Part shown: one piece after another, positions 9,571-22,100 of the stretch
Layout of the letters: the number at the start of each line of letters is the position of its first letter
How positions within the stretch are numbered: position 1 is the stretch's first letter
DNA from: Drosophila miranda
Taxonomy: Eukaryota; Arthropoda; Insecta; Diptera; Drosophilidae
Length of the DNA stretch: 64,000 bases
Direction: 5' to 3'
Assembly: GCF_003369915.1 (NCBI RefSeq)
Contig: NC_046675.1
Location: 24,304,001-24,368,000, forward strand
The notes under the pieces: generated by a model
What the model was told of the DNA's origin: nothing
Databases searched by the model: none
Seen by the model: the letters and a program-made list of their open reading frames with translations, nothing else
Program-made: the position numbers and the translations under genes

Positions 9571-12075
9571 GTAAGTGGAATGGCAGGGAAACGTGAATAG
9601 ACCAAATGTGTTATGTAAATTGCAGTATCAGCAGTTGTGGGTGCTGCGGCTGAAAGTGGGGGCTCCGCTGGGCAGAGTCTCAGGAAACGAGATACACATA
9701 CATTCTCATACGGGCATACATATTTCGTCAAATAAGCAGCAGCGAGACAGAAAACAAAATGTCGACCATTTGCATTTTTCTTGTATTACTTTTTCCGACC
9801 AATTTTTTAATAATTCGAGTGCATTTATGGTTGCTAAAGGCCTGTCCCAAGTACTCCTTAACATATTATCCAGACTCGGTGAAGTTTCAACGTAATAAAT
9901 TGCGATTTAAGAGTGGGTAATATTTTGATATTGATTTTTACAATGGCTGCCTCTTCGGACAGTCAGGCCCCTGCCCTGTGGAAATAGCCCAAGGAAAACC
10001 TATTGGTCATTGTATACATTATGCATTGGGTAACAAGTATTCCGTCTGGAATAATGCCTTGACGCGTCGTCACATGGCTCTACAATATCTGTCCAATCCT
10101 GCCTGCCAACACTTTTCAGCAGCAGCAGAAGTGCGGCTGCGGGTAGTGTAGGGTATCCAGGAATGTATGTGCTCTTTTTTATTTGTTCTATTTCGAATTG
10201 ATATTTCCTCTTGCTGTGGTGAGGGCCTATACGCATCTTGTTAAGTTTTTACTTTCTCTTTTATTTTTATGTTGCAAACTTCATAAGACCCGCGGGGGCA
10301 GAGAAAAATAGTTTACTCTCATGTGTGTGTGTGTGATTTGTGCGTTCGTGTGTGAGGGAGACAGTGATAGTTCTTCCAAGCACAGCATTTATTTAATTCT
10401 TTGGCCTCTTGTCAGCATTTTGGTATTGTTCTCTTCTCTTTCTTCCATATACTACATATTTGTTTGGCCATTTAATATATTCGAAATTGCATTGAGTTTC
10501 GTTTTTGGGGCCTGGCGGAGGTTTTTTTTTCACAATTGGCAGCTCTACGCCTCGTGCTCGGGCACATTATTTTTTTTGCAAGTAATGCAGCAAAAAAATA
10601 AAAATGAGTGAGAACATCTCTCGTCCAATGAGTGTTTCTAGGAATGTGTATGCTTGCGTGTCTGGATGAAATAAGCTATATAGATGAAGTATGTGACGTC
10701 ATGGGTGGTGTATAACAGCTGTTCCGAGTGGACAACACTGTCTGTAGTACTATCATTATCGACTAGCTGTTTGCGCATGTAGAATCGAGTCCCCGTGTTA
10801 CACTCATCGTTTCTAGAAAGGTCCGTGTGACGTCATTATTGGATTTCCAAGCTTCTAACATCTTCTAGAACAATGGCCGCATGATAACGTCTTGAAGACC
10901 AAAGGCAACCTTGAAAGTTGATTGAACTGCAGGAAAGGAAAATATTTTGACCCCCAAGCCGGAGCAGGGCCTCTTCCCCCTCCCTATGCAAGACTCGACG
11001 CCTACGGTCGGGCCACATAATTTGATTTCCCTTGCCATCCCGCTCTATCAGTGTGTGAGTGAGAGAGAGAGAGAGTTGTGCCTGGAGGCCTGCCTGCCGC
11101 CTCGCCTGTCTCGCCGCAGCCTGCCCAGCCCCATTCCTTAAACCACACAACTCCTCTGCCAGTCCGTTCTCTACTCTCCCTCTCTCCTTTAATTTGCTAG
11201 CCAGCGCAGCGAATAAAAAAATCCTGTTGTGTCTGTCTGCCCTGCCTGCCGCTCTTGATGATGACTTTGTATGCAAGGAGGAGAGAACCTGGCACTGTGT
11301 ATCTGTATGTGTACATGGTGTATGTGTGTTTAATTTCGTTCGAGTTGCGTTTCGTTTGCTCTTTGCACACCGCTTTGCTCCAACAAAAAAAAAAAGAAAA
11401 GAACAAAAACAACAAAAAGCCAAAACACAAGTCGGAACTTGCTCTGCGCTTTGTTTGCCCATCGCCTGGCTGACTCTCTTCGAGTGGTGTGTGTGCCTGT
11501 GTATGTGTGTGCGATTGATGAGTGAGAGTGTGTGTGTGTGTGTGGTGTGTACATTGAACTCCATGAGTTTTGAGCCGCCGCCGAGAGGAGAACGACAGAG
11601 CTGCTGCCACCTCCACTCCACTCACTGCCCTTCTCTCATCAAAGGGTCTGATTTTGTTGGCAATTCTCTAACTCTGTTTCGGGTATAACAGTTTCTCTAC
11701 TCTTGGTGCAGTTGTGTGGGTAGATTAGCCGCCCTTCTCTCTTCTGAGAGAGGTCCATCACGTTGACAGGGATGAGATGACCATAGTCTCGTTTTTGTTG
11801 TTCTCTGAGCTGTGTTTTCACAGAGTATGTATATGTGTATGTTAAATATGCGTCGTAGAGTATGCAAAATCCGCTCTCGAACTTTCTTCTCTCGTTTTTC
11901 CCATGAAGGGAAAGAGTGCAAAAGAGATCGGTGGATAGAGACCAGAGCAGAGGAGCTGTAGTTGTTGTTGGCAGCCGTGTTTGACTCCTTTTTTTTGTTT
12001 TGTTCTCTTTTTCCTTTTCCGTTTTCTTTGTGTTGCCTCCTGCTCCTGGTACCGATATCGCTTCCCGCTGTGCAG
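9571..12075 (+). other. Probable leader intron or upstream region of Hus1-like
   Basis: No protein gene supported. Open frames on both strands between 10.8 and 12.1 kb are low-complexity: GA/CT runs, TG repeats around 11,529-11,548, and A-rich CAACAAAAAA stretches. A short frame starting MAASSDSQAPALWK (ATG at 9943) is closed by TAG after 14 codons. Two TGACGTCA palindromes occur at 10694 and 10828. Confidence 0.4.
10694..10835. promoter_or_regulatory. Pair of CRE palindromes (TGACGTCA)
   Basis: Exact TGACGTCA at 10694-10701 and 10828-10835. This is the CREB/ATF palindrome. About one exact copy is expected by chance in a window this size, so two within 142 bases is suggestive only. Confidence 0.4.
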
Positions 12076-12915
12076 ATGAAGTTCCGCGCCCTGATGCAGG
12101 ATCCGCTGTACATGCGAGAACTCCAGAATATAATCGCAACCCTGGCAAAATTAGCCAAGGATTGTATCATGATACTGGGAGCACAGCAAATGCACTTCAT
12201 TGTGAACGAAGACCAGAGCTCCACGTCATCACCGCTGGTGTGGGTGAGCATCGCGGCCAGGGACTACTTTCCCGAGTACAAGATGGAGGCCGCCCGCGCG
12301 GATCAGGAATATATTGTGCTGACCATGTCCTCGGCGAATCTGGGCCGGGCTCTGTCCGTCCTTCGTGGCGGAGGCGTCAACAGCTGCAAGCTGAAGCTGC
12401 AGAGGATTCAGTTTCCCTGCATATCGGTGATCGCCTCGGTGCTGTCCACCTCCTCGACGGAGGCTCGAGAGGTAGTCCACGATGTGCCCGTCACCATAAT
12501 CCCCGCCAGCGACTGGCCCACCTATGTGGTGCCCCGCGTGCCGGCCTCCCAGCTGGCCCTGAGCCTGCCTTCGCTCCGCCTGCTGCGGAGCCTGATCGAC
12601 AAGCTAAAGAATGTGTCGCCGAGCCTAGAGTTCCAGGCCAGCTATGACGGGGAGCTGAATGTGGTGGCCACCTCCGAGATGTCCACGGTCACCAGTCGCT
12701 TCAGGCGCCTCCTTCCGCGCTTCCAGTCGGCGGATGAGGAGCGTGAGGCCTCCTGCTCGGTGGATTCGCGCAAAGCCTCCGCCTTCTTTGGGGCCCTGCA
12801 GTTGGCCAACGAGGAGCTGACCATCGGCATCGATCGGGAGCACTCGATTCACCTGCAGATCGATGTGCGTGAGGATGTGGTGCTGCACTCCATTCTGCCC
12901 GCTGTTTGTGCATAG
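12076..12915 (+). CDS. Hus1-like: HUS1-like checkpoint clamp subunit
   Basis: Single coding exon, 279 aa. Start MKFRALMQDPLYMRE is the typical HUS1 N-terminus; the ATG follows directly after TGTGCAG, which is probably a splice acceptor, so the in-frame codons upstream are not counted. The HUS1 fold is represented throughout (ILGAQQMHFIV near residue 40, SVLRGGGVNSCKLKL near 95, VPVTIIPASDWPTYV near 140), ending LHSILPAVCA. HUS1 forms the PCNA-like 9-1-1 ring with RAD9 and RAD1, loaded at damaged DNA to activate ATR/Mei-41 signalling; in flies it is also needed in female meiosis. Codon use is strongly GC-biased in third positions, as in neighbouring housekeeping exons. No anomalies seen. Confidence 0.93.
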   Translation: MKFRALMQDPLYMRELQNIIATLAKLAKDCIMILGAQQMHFIVNEDQSSTSSPLVWVSIAARDYFPEYKMEAARADQEYIVLTMSSANLGRALSVLRGGGVNSCKLKLQRIQFPCISVIASVLSTSSTEAREVVHDVPVTIIPASDWPTYVVPRVPASQLALSLPSLRLLRSLIDKLKNVSPSLEFQASYDGELNVVATSEMSTVTSRFRRLLPRFQSADEEREASCSVDSRKASAFFGALQLANEELTIGIDREHSIHLQIDVREDVVLHSILPAVCA

Positions 12916-12978
12916 AATTTCATTGCGAGTGAGCCACAAAGGCTATAATAGTTTAGTTTAGTTAGTCGATAGTTGCCG

Positions 12979-12984
12979 AATAAA
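12979..12984 (+). terminator. Polyadenylation signal of Hus1-like
   Basis: AATAAA 64 bases after the stop codon, in AT-rich context. Confidence 0.6.
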
Positions 12985-14835
12985 TATACTCCCCTTTTTG
13001 TGTTATCGATAAGCGAAAGCCTCTCCTCTGCTACTCTTCTTTTCGCCCCAAATTTGCCAGCAGCCGTGGCCCCATTTCGCACTCCTCTCCTCTCATTGAG
13101 AGCTGAATTTCCATTGGACTTGCAGTGTGTATGCCTGCACTTGTGTGTGTGTGTGCGAGAGGAGTGAGTGATACGTGTAGTATGCATATTCATTATTTGG
13201 CATTGTTGTTACTGGTTTTTGTTGTTGGTTTTTTCGAAACATCGTGCACATGTTTGCTCTTGCTCACACTTGCAATTGACTTTGTTGTTGCTTCTGCTTC
13301 TGGGAAGGCGACGTCGACGCCAGCGCAGGTGAGCGAGCGAGCGCTGCCTGCTGCACGCTGCCTTGCTGTCAACTAGGCCAGCTGAGACGTCAGCAGCGAC
13401 GTCGACGTTGTTGAGCAGCTCTCTGCGTGGGCCGCTCAAATGCTCTCCCCATCCTCCATCGCAGCATGATTGAAAGTGTACACAGACCCAACAGCTGTTT
13501 GGATTTTGAGGCCAGGCCAGCATAATGCACATTTAACTTAAAACATATATGTATGGTGTTTGAATGTTTATAATCAGATGTTTCCTTATCTGTGTATGTA
13601 TTTCCCTCACTTTCATGATTGCGGTCAAAAGTTGGTTTCGATTCTGTCCCCTGCTTTGGTGGACAGTGTTATCGTTGTCTAAGCAAATGGCCGACCATTT
13701 TTATCAGCCAAATGGCAGCCCTTGATAGTGTGGTGGTTCGGTTTGTATGCATCGTCGTGGTGTGGTAGATACGTGGTTTCTTTTTCCCTTAAATGTTTAA
13801 AATGCGAGAAGAGACGAGGTCAGCTGAGTACATATGGTGCTACGACCCTATTAGATTTTTCGTTAATTGGTGAAAGACAGAGTGAGACTTTTCTCTTTCT
13901 CACTCGCAACTCGATCAGCTGATATAACGGACGGACTCACAGGTAAAAGGAACAGAAGCGAGGGCTAAAGAAAGCAGCAAGAGTGAAAGAGCCGGACAGA
14001 GCAGCGAGTGTCGGCCAACCAACCCCCAAGTATAATATGATTTCTGACAGTCACTCTCTCTCTCTTTTTGCCTCTTCCGTTGTCATTCTCTCCTGGCCAC
14101 ACAGCCATTTTGAGTGGAAATGAATCAGGAATTTCAGCTTATTTTTGTACATTCTATATATTATGTATGTTTTTAATTAATTAGTTTACCACAATGACAC
14201 ACATGGCACTGACTAGCGTGTATATTGGAGACCAGGCCAATGATTGAGAGTTGGTTGACCTCATTATCAGGGGTTGAGTGACCTGTTTTCAAAACCACAC
14301 CAAGTGACACTTACTCAACAGGAATGGAATGTATTGTCTGATGTATCCAATACTATATTTTTACTAAAAGAAGTATTTTTTGTTTTATTAAAAATTGGTA
14401 AATAATAAATCACATATGGGCCGGCTGCCCCTCTCAGAACAACTCTCATTAAACGCTACTCGTTCCACTCAATGCTCTCTCGCTCCCAGTCGTCGCCATA
14501 ACTGCACTGCGTTCACTCTCGCTTAACATGAGTTTGTTGTTTCGTTGGAATTGAGCACAACCTAACCAACTCACTCATGTTAAATAAAAACTGTTATGTT
14601 AGGGATTACGCGGTGCAATTGCAACTACATATATATAATACATGCAGTATAGTGGAAATTCGTCTTAAAATTGAACTTAATTTTTGTACAAATGTTGGCC
14701 AATACATAAAGTGTAGCAATTTTTAGTATCCGGGAAAAAAGTTAGACTGTCATCCCTGCATAGATTTTAACATAACACAGCACTGTAACTCAATTCTGAG
14801 AACTGTTAAGGACGGGAATTTTAAGAGAGAGAGAT

Positions 14836-14904
14836 AGAGAGTTTCTTCAATGCTTCAATCTGTTTCTTCAATATTCCATCCATTTTGGCGTCGAAATTGA
14901 GTCG
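14836..14904 (-). repeat. Direct repeat, copy A (coding-like on - strand)
   Basis: About 65 bases resembling 15225-15297. On the - strand it reads KMDGILKKQIEALKKLS. Confidence 0.5.
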
Positions 14905-15224
14905 CAGTTATAATGATATATTTTATCAATCTCATCAATATATAAAATTGGCAGTAATATCCTTGTCACTCGTATCTAGTCGATAGTATCGAAAGCCGGT
15001 TGTTGGGATCTGCTCATTTTCTAGGTGGGATATCCTCTCTTCGTCAAGGGATTTTTCATCGCAGCAATGTCCCTACATTCCACACTCACTTACACTTTAT
15101 GAGGCTGGCAACATTCAGTTTGTATGGACCAGACACATGTGCCGAGAAGTGAGCAGCAACATGAGCACGAGCAACATCGTCGAACATAAAGTAAATAAAT
15201 AAGTAAAAACGTTTTAGCCAGCCC

Positions 15225-15297
15225 AGAGAGTTTCGTCAATGTTTCAATCTGTTTCTTCAATATTTCATCCACTTTTGAGCTGCGAGGTTGCTGCGCT
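15225..15297 (-). repeat. Direct repeat, copy B (coding-like on - strand)
   Basis: Reads KVDEILKKQIETLTKLS on the - strand, inside an open frame 15371-15090 that begins with a hydrophobic, signal-like MFLLIYLCITLCSTSGA. A second small segment (ACATAAAGT...ATAAATAAGTAAAAAC) is also duplicated at about 15186 and 15311. This may be a decayed, rearranged secreted-protein gene. Confidence 0.45.
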
Positions 15298-18200
15298 CCG
15301 CTCGTCGAACATAAAGTAATACATAAATAAATAAGTAAAAACATTTTTCTTTGGATCCACTTCGCAGGCATCGGTATTTTCGGTTCGTCTCGAATTATTA
15401 TAAATCAACACCCTCCTCGTCTTGATATCGTGTCTTGTTGTGCCTTAAAAAATAAGAAAACGCAGAGAAATGGAAGGAAAAGGAAATTAAATGCAAACGA
15501 ATGTATATTTTTTCTGTATATACTTGGGTACATACCTGAAAAAAGGTGCTGCTGGTGTTTATATAATTATTATTAAATTATTACGCTGCGATAGCATGCA
15601 AATTGTTGAAATTGTGTATGCATTACGTTTTTTCCTTCTCATTTTGATTTCGTTGTGTATTTTTTACTTCTCTACGCTTTTATAATCGAGTCTTTGTCTG
15701 TATGTGTGTGTGTGTGTAAGTGTGTTGGTGTGTAACGTCGTCATGCGCTTGCCCTCGTGCGTTCTCTTTCATGCACATGTTCGAACATGCAGCTCTGCCA
15801 GCGCTCTTTCGCTGCTGCGGGCTGCCTTTTTCTGTTTTCTGCGTTCAATTCCGTAGGAAGGCTAGCAGCCCGCATAGCAGTCTTTTTTTAATATTATAAA
15901 TTTGTAATATACATATGTTCGTAATGTATCTAAATTAAATTAAATAATTTCCTAGAAAATGCAGCAGCACAGCTAAAGTAAATTTCGAAAGCATCTTCGC
16001 GTGTGTATAACTGTATATAAGCAGTGCCGCTGCCTGCACGTGTGGCTGTGTGTGAGTGTGTGTACATAACGAGTTGTGTTGTGTAAAAGGCTGTAGTCCG
16101 TCTCTTTCCTATATTTTTCTATTCTTGCTCTTTGCAACAAGTTTTTTAGGGAACTTTTACTATTCGTTCTCGCCCTATTTGCCCCTGTAAAGAATTGGCC
16201 TTGTATGAAATATATTTCCCAACCTTCAAGAGTTAGAAACTACAATTGCCAGCCGACATCCAGGGTTTTTCGCTTTAATTGTTGCATGTTGCCGCTGCCT
16301 TGCCACGGGGCCATCGCCACCCCCCGCGAGCCCGTAGTAGGGTTGCCAAGTCAACCATTTCTATTGCGTTCTTTCTTAAGGCTTTCTCTTCCTGTGTAAT
16401 TCCTTTTTTGGGGGAGGGAATGTATCAGTAGGGTAGCAGACAAGAGGAAAGCTGAAATGTCCCCATTTACAGTTAGCTGCAGAGTGAGTAAGTGCTTGGC
16501 ATCCCGCTCGCACGCTCAGCTGTGCGTAGGCAGGTTTCGTAACAATGGCGGAAAACGGGGAGAGGGTGGGGAAAAAGAAAACGACAGGGGAACACTATCC
16601 AATATGCTCGACTGAGCTTTTACAACAACGATATTCAAATATGTTCCAAACAAAGCCAACAACACGCACAAGGCATAACGAGAGGAGGGAGAGCACACAC
16701 ACTCTCTTAAAATTGTTATCATTTATGCTGTTTAGGGTTGTCATCATACCTCATGAGGGTTGCCTAGTCTAGCCCCCGATACTAGAGGTAATTACATTCG
16801 CGTTTCTCCTTTATTTTTTGTTTCTTTGCTGCCCTTAACTTTTCCCCATTTTCAATTGTTGATAAAAAGCAGCAACAACAATTGAACCCGCTGCCGCCAT
16901 ATGTTGGAGTTGCCACACGCAAAGCAGAAATGTCTCACACACCCGTACTCAAACACACACACACACACAGACAGACGAATCCAAAACAAATACAACAAAA
17001 TAAAGGCGCTGCCATATTTGTGGCCTCGCATATACCACAGTAATTTTTGTTCGTTTCGTCTGTGCTTTTTGGTGTGAAAAACTTGTGGCATTATAGGCTA
17101 TAGCCGAGACTAGACTAGTGGTGGGTCACGATCAGAGTTGTTCCAATCCAATAACTCCATGTTAGAAATATATAAACATACAAGCTAATGTATAACAAAA
17201 CCTTCAACATGATGTCGAAGCTCTTTTTCTTGATTAGTTTGAATTTAACCTCTCGCTGTACTCTTGCTTCAGTGAACATACTCTCTTTTTGAGTGTAGTT
17301 CGTGTCACGCTCCCACCTCTCGCTTGATAAAAAAAAAATGTCGACATACAATTGAAAAACCAAATACAACTAATTTTCCTCAAAAGCTGACGTCGTCGTT
17401 TGGTTTGCTGGTCCCATTTTGATGGCCTTGAACTCGATTTATTTTTTGTTGCAATTTTGCAGCTTTGGCAAATGTTTGGCGTTTGTTTAAGCTATTTTTT
17501 GTTGTTGGTTCATGTCAAATTTGAGTGATTGTCTGTCAATGTGGAACCACAAAAAGTGGTAGTGAAAAACCGATACAGTGTCGTGTCAGATTGAATCGTA
17601 AAAGGGCAGACAAGTTGAAACTACGCATTTTTATTTTTTGTGGTATGTACTTGATTCATATCGCTTTACATATGTAACGTTTTCCCCCTATATGTACATA
17701 ATGTAACACTGCCCTGCGCTGACGTCGACGTTGCAAAGGGCACTATATACAGCAGCCGCAGCACACGTTCAGGTCTTATTCGCTGCCTCTCCAGCCTACA
17801 CACACACACAAACACACGGACACACACTTTTGCTTTGCTGCCTTTTCATTTCATCTTCTATTCTGGCAGCGAAACAAGCATGGCAACTCACACATACACA
17901 CACACGCGGCTCTGTGTGTGTCAAAACTTGTTTCTCGCTCGCACATAAATAGGAAGAAGGGGGACACAACCACAAGAGCAAAGCAGCTAGCACCTTACTG
18001 GCAGCAGCAGCGCAGCGTAGGATTACGAAAAGCAAAATATAAACAAAACTGCGGAAAACAGCTGACTTGGGCCAGCTGTGAGCGAGTGTGAGTGAGTGTC
18101 GAAAATTTTCCACTCAACGTGACACTCTCACGTTGCTCTCCCATGCTTCTCTCTCTTTGACATTCAGACTCACTCGTTCTCTCTTTCTCTATCTCTCGCT

Positions 18201-18824
18201 CTCGCTCTGCACGTGTCGTTGGCTGCTGGCGAACAGCTGTTAACTTATTTACAGTTTTCATATGTTGTCCCCCACCTCTTCTCCGTGGTGATTCTTTGAG
18301 TGTGGTGGTGCGTCGTGTGTATTTCCCTGCTTGGTGGTGTTTTCCATTGTGCTCGGGCAGTTTTCATTTTCCGCTGGGCTGGGTGCGTGCACTTGGTACC
18401 TGTAAATCTGGCTCTTTGTGCGTTTCCTTATTTTCGCCAAGTTCCTTTTTCTTTGTATCCCTCTCCGTGCACACCCTTGATTTGTGCTAAGCCGGTTTTT
18501 ATATTTTTTTTAATTCATTGAACTGTGAGTGTTGCCACTCTTATCTTTGGTTTGCTGGCAGTCGGCAGTCGGTCTCTCTTTCTCCCTCTCTTACCTACAT
18601 ACATCGCTGTCAGCATTTCCTGTCTGCGCCCGCTGATCGCGCTTCGCTGCCTACTGCGCTGTTTGCCTATTTGCTATCTGCTGATGTCTGGCTGCGTCTC
18701 CATTTGTATTCCTCGAATGTGACTCTCTTTCCCCTCCCTTTGTCTCCTTTGTGGCTATTTTTAAGAGGGTGAGCCACAGAGAGGAGGGAGAGCAACTTCT
18801 GACACGTTCTAAAAGCTTGCCCTC

Positions 18825-18847
18825 CTCTCTCTCTCTCTCTCTCTCTC
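18825..18847. repeat. (CT)n tract
   Basis: Alternating CT of about 11 units, a GAGA-factor type sequence, 70 bases before the ctrip leader acceptor. Confidence 0.8.
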
Positions 18848-18915
18848 ACACACTCTTGAATGCAACGTGACTACTTTTTCTAACCTTATTTGCCCGTCCC
18901 TTTCTTTCTTTGCAG

Positions 18916-19173
18916 CACAAAACTCTACCCTTCGAGCACGCACATGAACGCACCCAAAAGCAATATCGGAATAAACCAACTGTAAAAGTGAAGTGCCAGA
19001 TCCAGCATTAACAATACATAATTAAACAAAAAAAAGCGAGGAAAAAAAAACATTGAAATATTAAACATTAGACAAGTATTTTTGTGAGTGAAACAATTTT
19101 GAAATCAATATACCCGTTGGTTGTGTGTTGGCATGTTCAGTGTGTTCGATGCCGGTTCGGTTAAGTGTCGTCT
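18916..19173 (+). other. ctrip: 5' UTR part of the first ctrip coding exon
   Basis: Begins after TTTCTTTGCAG and runs A-rich to the ATG at 19174. It contains a 13-codon upstream ORF (ATG at 19149) that overlaps the main start, which may damp translation. Confidence 0.6.
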
Positions 19174-22100
19174 ATGGCCGAATCCGTTAAAAGTCAATCG
19201 CTCTCTGCATTGACGGAGGGGCAGCACGACGGTAGCACAGCAGCAACAGCAGCAGCAGCCAATTGCAGTGCTGCCGCAGTCCATACCAATTCAAATCACG
19301 GCTCGCATAAACAGCGCCGCAACAACAACAATAGAAGCCATAATCGCAACAAAAAAAGCTCCACCGCCGCAACAACAACAACAACAACAAATAATAATAA
19401 TAATAATAATAGTACCAGTGCTGTCAACTCCTCCGTCGCAGCTGGAGCATCCGCAGAAGTAGCAGTCTTCGAAGCCGCCTCTAATACTACCTCCGCCTCA
19501 CGCCGTTCGCGCAGTCAAGGTCGCGTCAGCAGCAAGCAGCAGAAGCAGCATCAGGATCAGGATCGGGAGACGTCGGAGCTCGCCAAAAGGTCGTCCGCTT
19601 TTCGAGTAACCAGCTCACGTTCGCCCTCTTCGCCAGCGAACGCCAATAGCGATCAATCTATATCGCCCGGCAATCGAAAGCGCCAGCATCACCGCCAGCA
19701 TCAGCAGCCGCAGCAGAAAAGCAGCAGCAACAACAGCACCAACAAGAAAGATAAAACCAATCGCAGCAGCCATCAATGTAAGTAGTCCATCACCTGTAAC
19801 CGCTCTACCTCGTTCGTGGATGCCATTGCTGGGCTCCCTCTCAGAGAGAGGGATATTGTCCGTCTGTCCGTTTGTCACGTTAATCGATATTAACCCATTC
19901 GGACCCCATTAACCCTCTCCACCCTGTGGGACCTACTACTGTAAAATCCTTCAACACAGCAGCAGTATGAGTTTTCAATCATTTCCAATCATTCATTCAC
20001 TAATGTCACACTCTGCCGACAGTATATCAACCGACTAAAATATATATAAAAATAGCTGAGCATTATTTTCGACGTTTAATTATAAAAGTTTGTCTAAATT
20101 TGAAACACCCGGCGGGCGCCACATAACCACAACAATTATTCAGCCCCAGCTGCAGTTGCATCTTCTTCGAGCAAGTATTAATCCCATTTTGGGCCTGTTT
20201 CCCCACAATGCCTTTTTCAGCGGCACCCGGTGGAGATCAGCTGGTGGAGATCACATCGCCGCCTAAGAAGCGACGCCTCCAGCCATCAACGCCCTACAAC
20301 AACAATAATAACAACAACGAGCCCGTATTTGAGAGAGGTGGTGGAGGAGGAGCAGCAGCTGCCGTCGCAACCGTAGGGGACGGTGAGCAAACCACACGCC
20401 AGGCATCCGGCGGCGATTGTGTGGCCCAACGCACTCGCTCCAAGACCGTTTCACCGGAGGAGCGTCCCAGCACCAGCAGCGCAGCGGCCGCAGCACGCCA
20501 GGGACTACTCGGGTGCAGCCCCAGCAGCACCTCTTTGCCAGCAACCCTCAAGCGCAAGTCCAACGGAGGACTGGACAATAGCGCAACTCCCTTGCGCGGG
20601 GCACACACAACTGGAACAGCAGCCCCTAGCAATCTGCTGAACTACTACCGCAAGACGCGCAAGGTCAGCCACAGCCGCTCCAAGCAGCCGCAGGACCAGG
20701 ACCAACAGCGAGCCAGCAGCAGCAGCAGCGAGAATCGTCTGCAGGCAAGCGGTTCAGCTGTGATTGCAACAGCAGTGGCCATTGAGGCCGCGTCGAGCAG
20801 CACCACCGAATCGCCAAAGAAGTCGTCACCGTCTTCGTACACCATTATCAAGCACGGGAATAACCGCAAGAGCTTGCGCCACTCGCAGCAGCAGAACCTG
20901 GTGGAGGCCGGGGGAATTGACCAGGAGGTGGATAACAAAGACGGAAATCTGGACGTTGATAGCCTGCCGCTCCCGAGCACGTCCGCGGCGGACAGCGCCG
21001 AGGTCAAGCCAACGTCGTCAACAACTGGCGCCGAGGGAGTAAACAACAGCTTTGAGGCGTCCAATTCAGAGGACACTTCGGAGGATCAGGACGACGAGGA
21101 GGAGGAGGACGAAGACGAGGAGGAGGAGGTGAGCTTCTACGAGATTGTGAACTCTGCCGACTCTTCGTACGAGGAGGACGCCCAGATCGTTGCCGAGGAG
21201 GACGAGATCACCGAGGACGAGGACGTCGACGAGGACGTCGACGACGAGGAGGACGACGATATTGAAGAGGACGAGGATCTCGAGGAGGAAGACATCTCTG
21301 AGAGTGAATTTGCCCAGCAACTGATCGGGGAACTTGGTGGTGAGTCCTCCCCTTGACTACATTTTACAAAGCGCACACACACACTGCATCCTGCATCCAT
21401 CTTCTTTAGTTCTAAGACTTGGTCCTTGTAATTGTATGTCTATATGGTTGAATTTTCTGTGATATTTCAGTTGTATATAAGTAGTATGTAAGCCGTTGCT
21501 TCTCCCTCTGTTGTAGCCATAGATTGTAAACAGTTTTCTTTTATTTTTAGACCGAATTTATACTTTCTATTGTTGTGTCCCCCTCCCCTCCCCCGTATCC
21601 TGTGTTCTTCTTCCCCTGCATGTTACCATTTGGCTTCGGACCTTTTCCAACACTTTTCTGTGAAATTCTAACGCTTTCGTGTTTCAGTGTTGCCACACTG
21701 CTTTCGAAGGGCAAAATTAATTGCACTTTCTCGTAATGTTTTTTTGTTTTTCCATTTCTTTATTGTGTATCAGTTGGCGCATTTCTTATCAGTAATGACA
21801 AAAGCAAAAACAACAAAATAAATCGTATACATACTATATGAAGAAGCACTTCTTCCACGAGTACGAGTGCGCCGCCTCGTCTTGCCGTGCTATTCCCCGG
21901 TGTCTAGTATATTGTTTTTGCAATTTTGATAAAACAAAAAGGCAACCAACCAACCCAACCAATTGTTTTTTTCGCAATGCCAACGCACTCCAAATGCCAG
22001 CAGCGACAAACAATCGGACCCTCAGTCTTGAATCGTGCATTGCGCTGTCTAGAACAATAAGACAATACATAATCTATATATATATATTCCGCTGATTAAA

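Larger units (their letters stand above)
12985..18915 (+). other. Non-coding stretch upstream of the ctrip coding exons
   Basis: Nearly 6 kb without a supported gene. It contains CT/GA tracts, TG/CA repeats (15,703-15,730; 16,951-16,968; 17,801-17,830) and a duplicated segment at 14836 and 15225. The 3' end is a clean acceptor (TTTCTTTGCAG ending 18915). I read it as promoter plus first intron of ctrip. A possible first exon ends at CACAG before GTAAAAG at 13943. A 75-codon ORF starting MAENGERVGKKK at 16545 has a good start context but no other support. Confidence 0.4.

Noticed and set aside
9943-10060. Possible pseudogene starting MAASSDSQAPALWK with a stop after 14 codons
   Set aside because: The continuation after the stop is not recognisable as any protein, so chance is as likely.
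10836-11688. Long overlapping open frames on both strands rich in T-H-T-H and CVCV
   Set aside because: They come from TG/CA and GA/CT repeats and A-rich runs; no domain or start context.
16545-16772. 75-codon ORF MAENGERVGKKK with good start context
   Set aside because: Sits in a long non-coding stretch, composition is not protein-like after the first 15 residues, and no signals flank it.
16037-18215. Two CACGTG E-boxes (16037 and about 18208) upstream of ctrip as clock-factor sites
   Set aside because: A six-base word is expected about once per 4 kb, so the count is not above chance.
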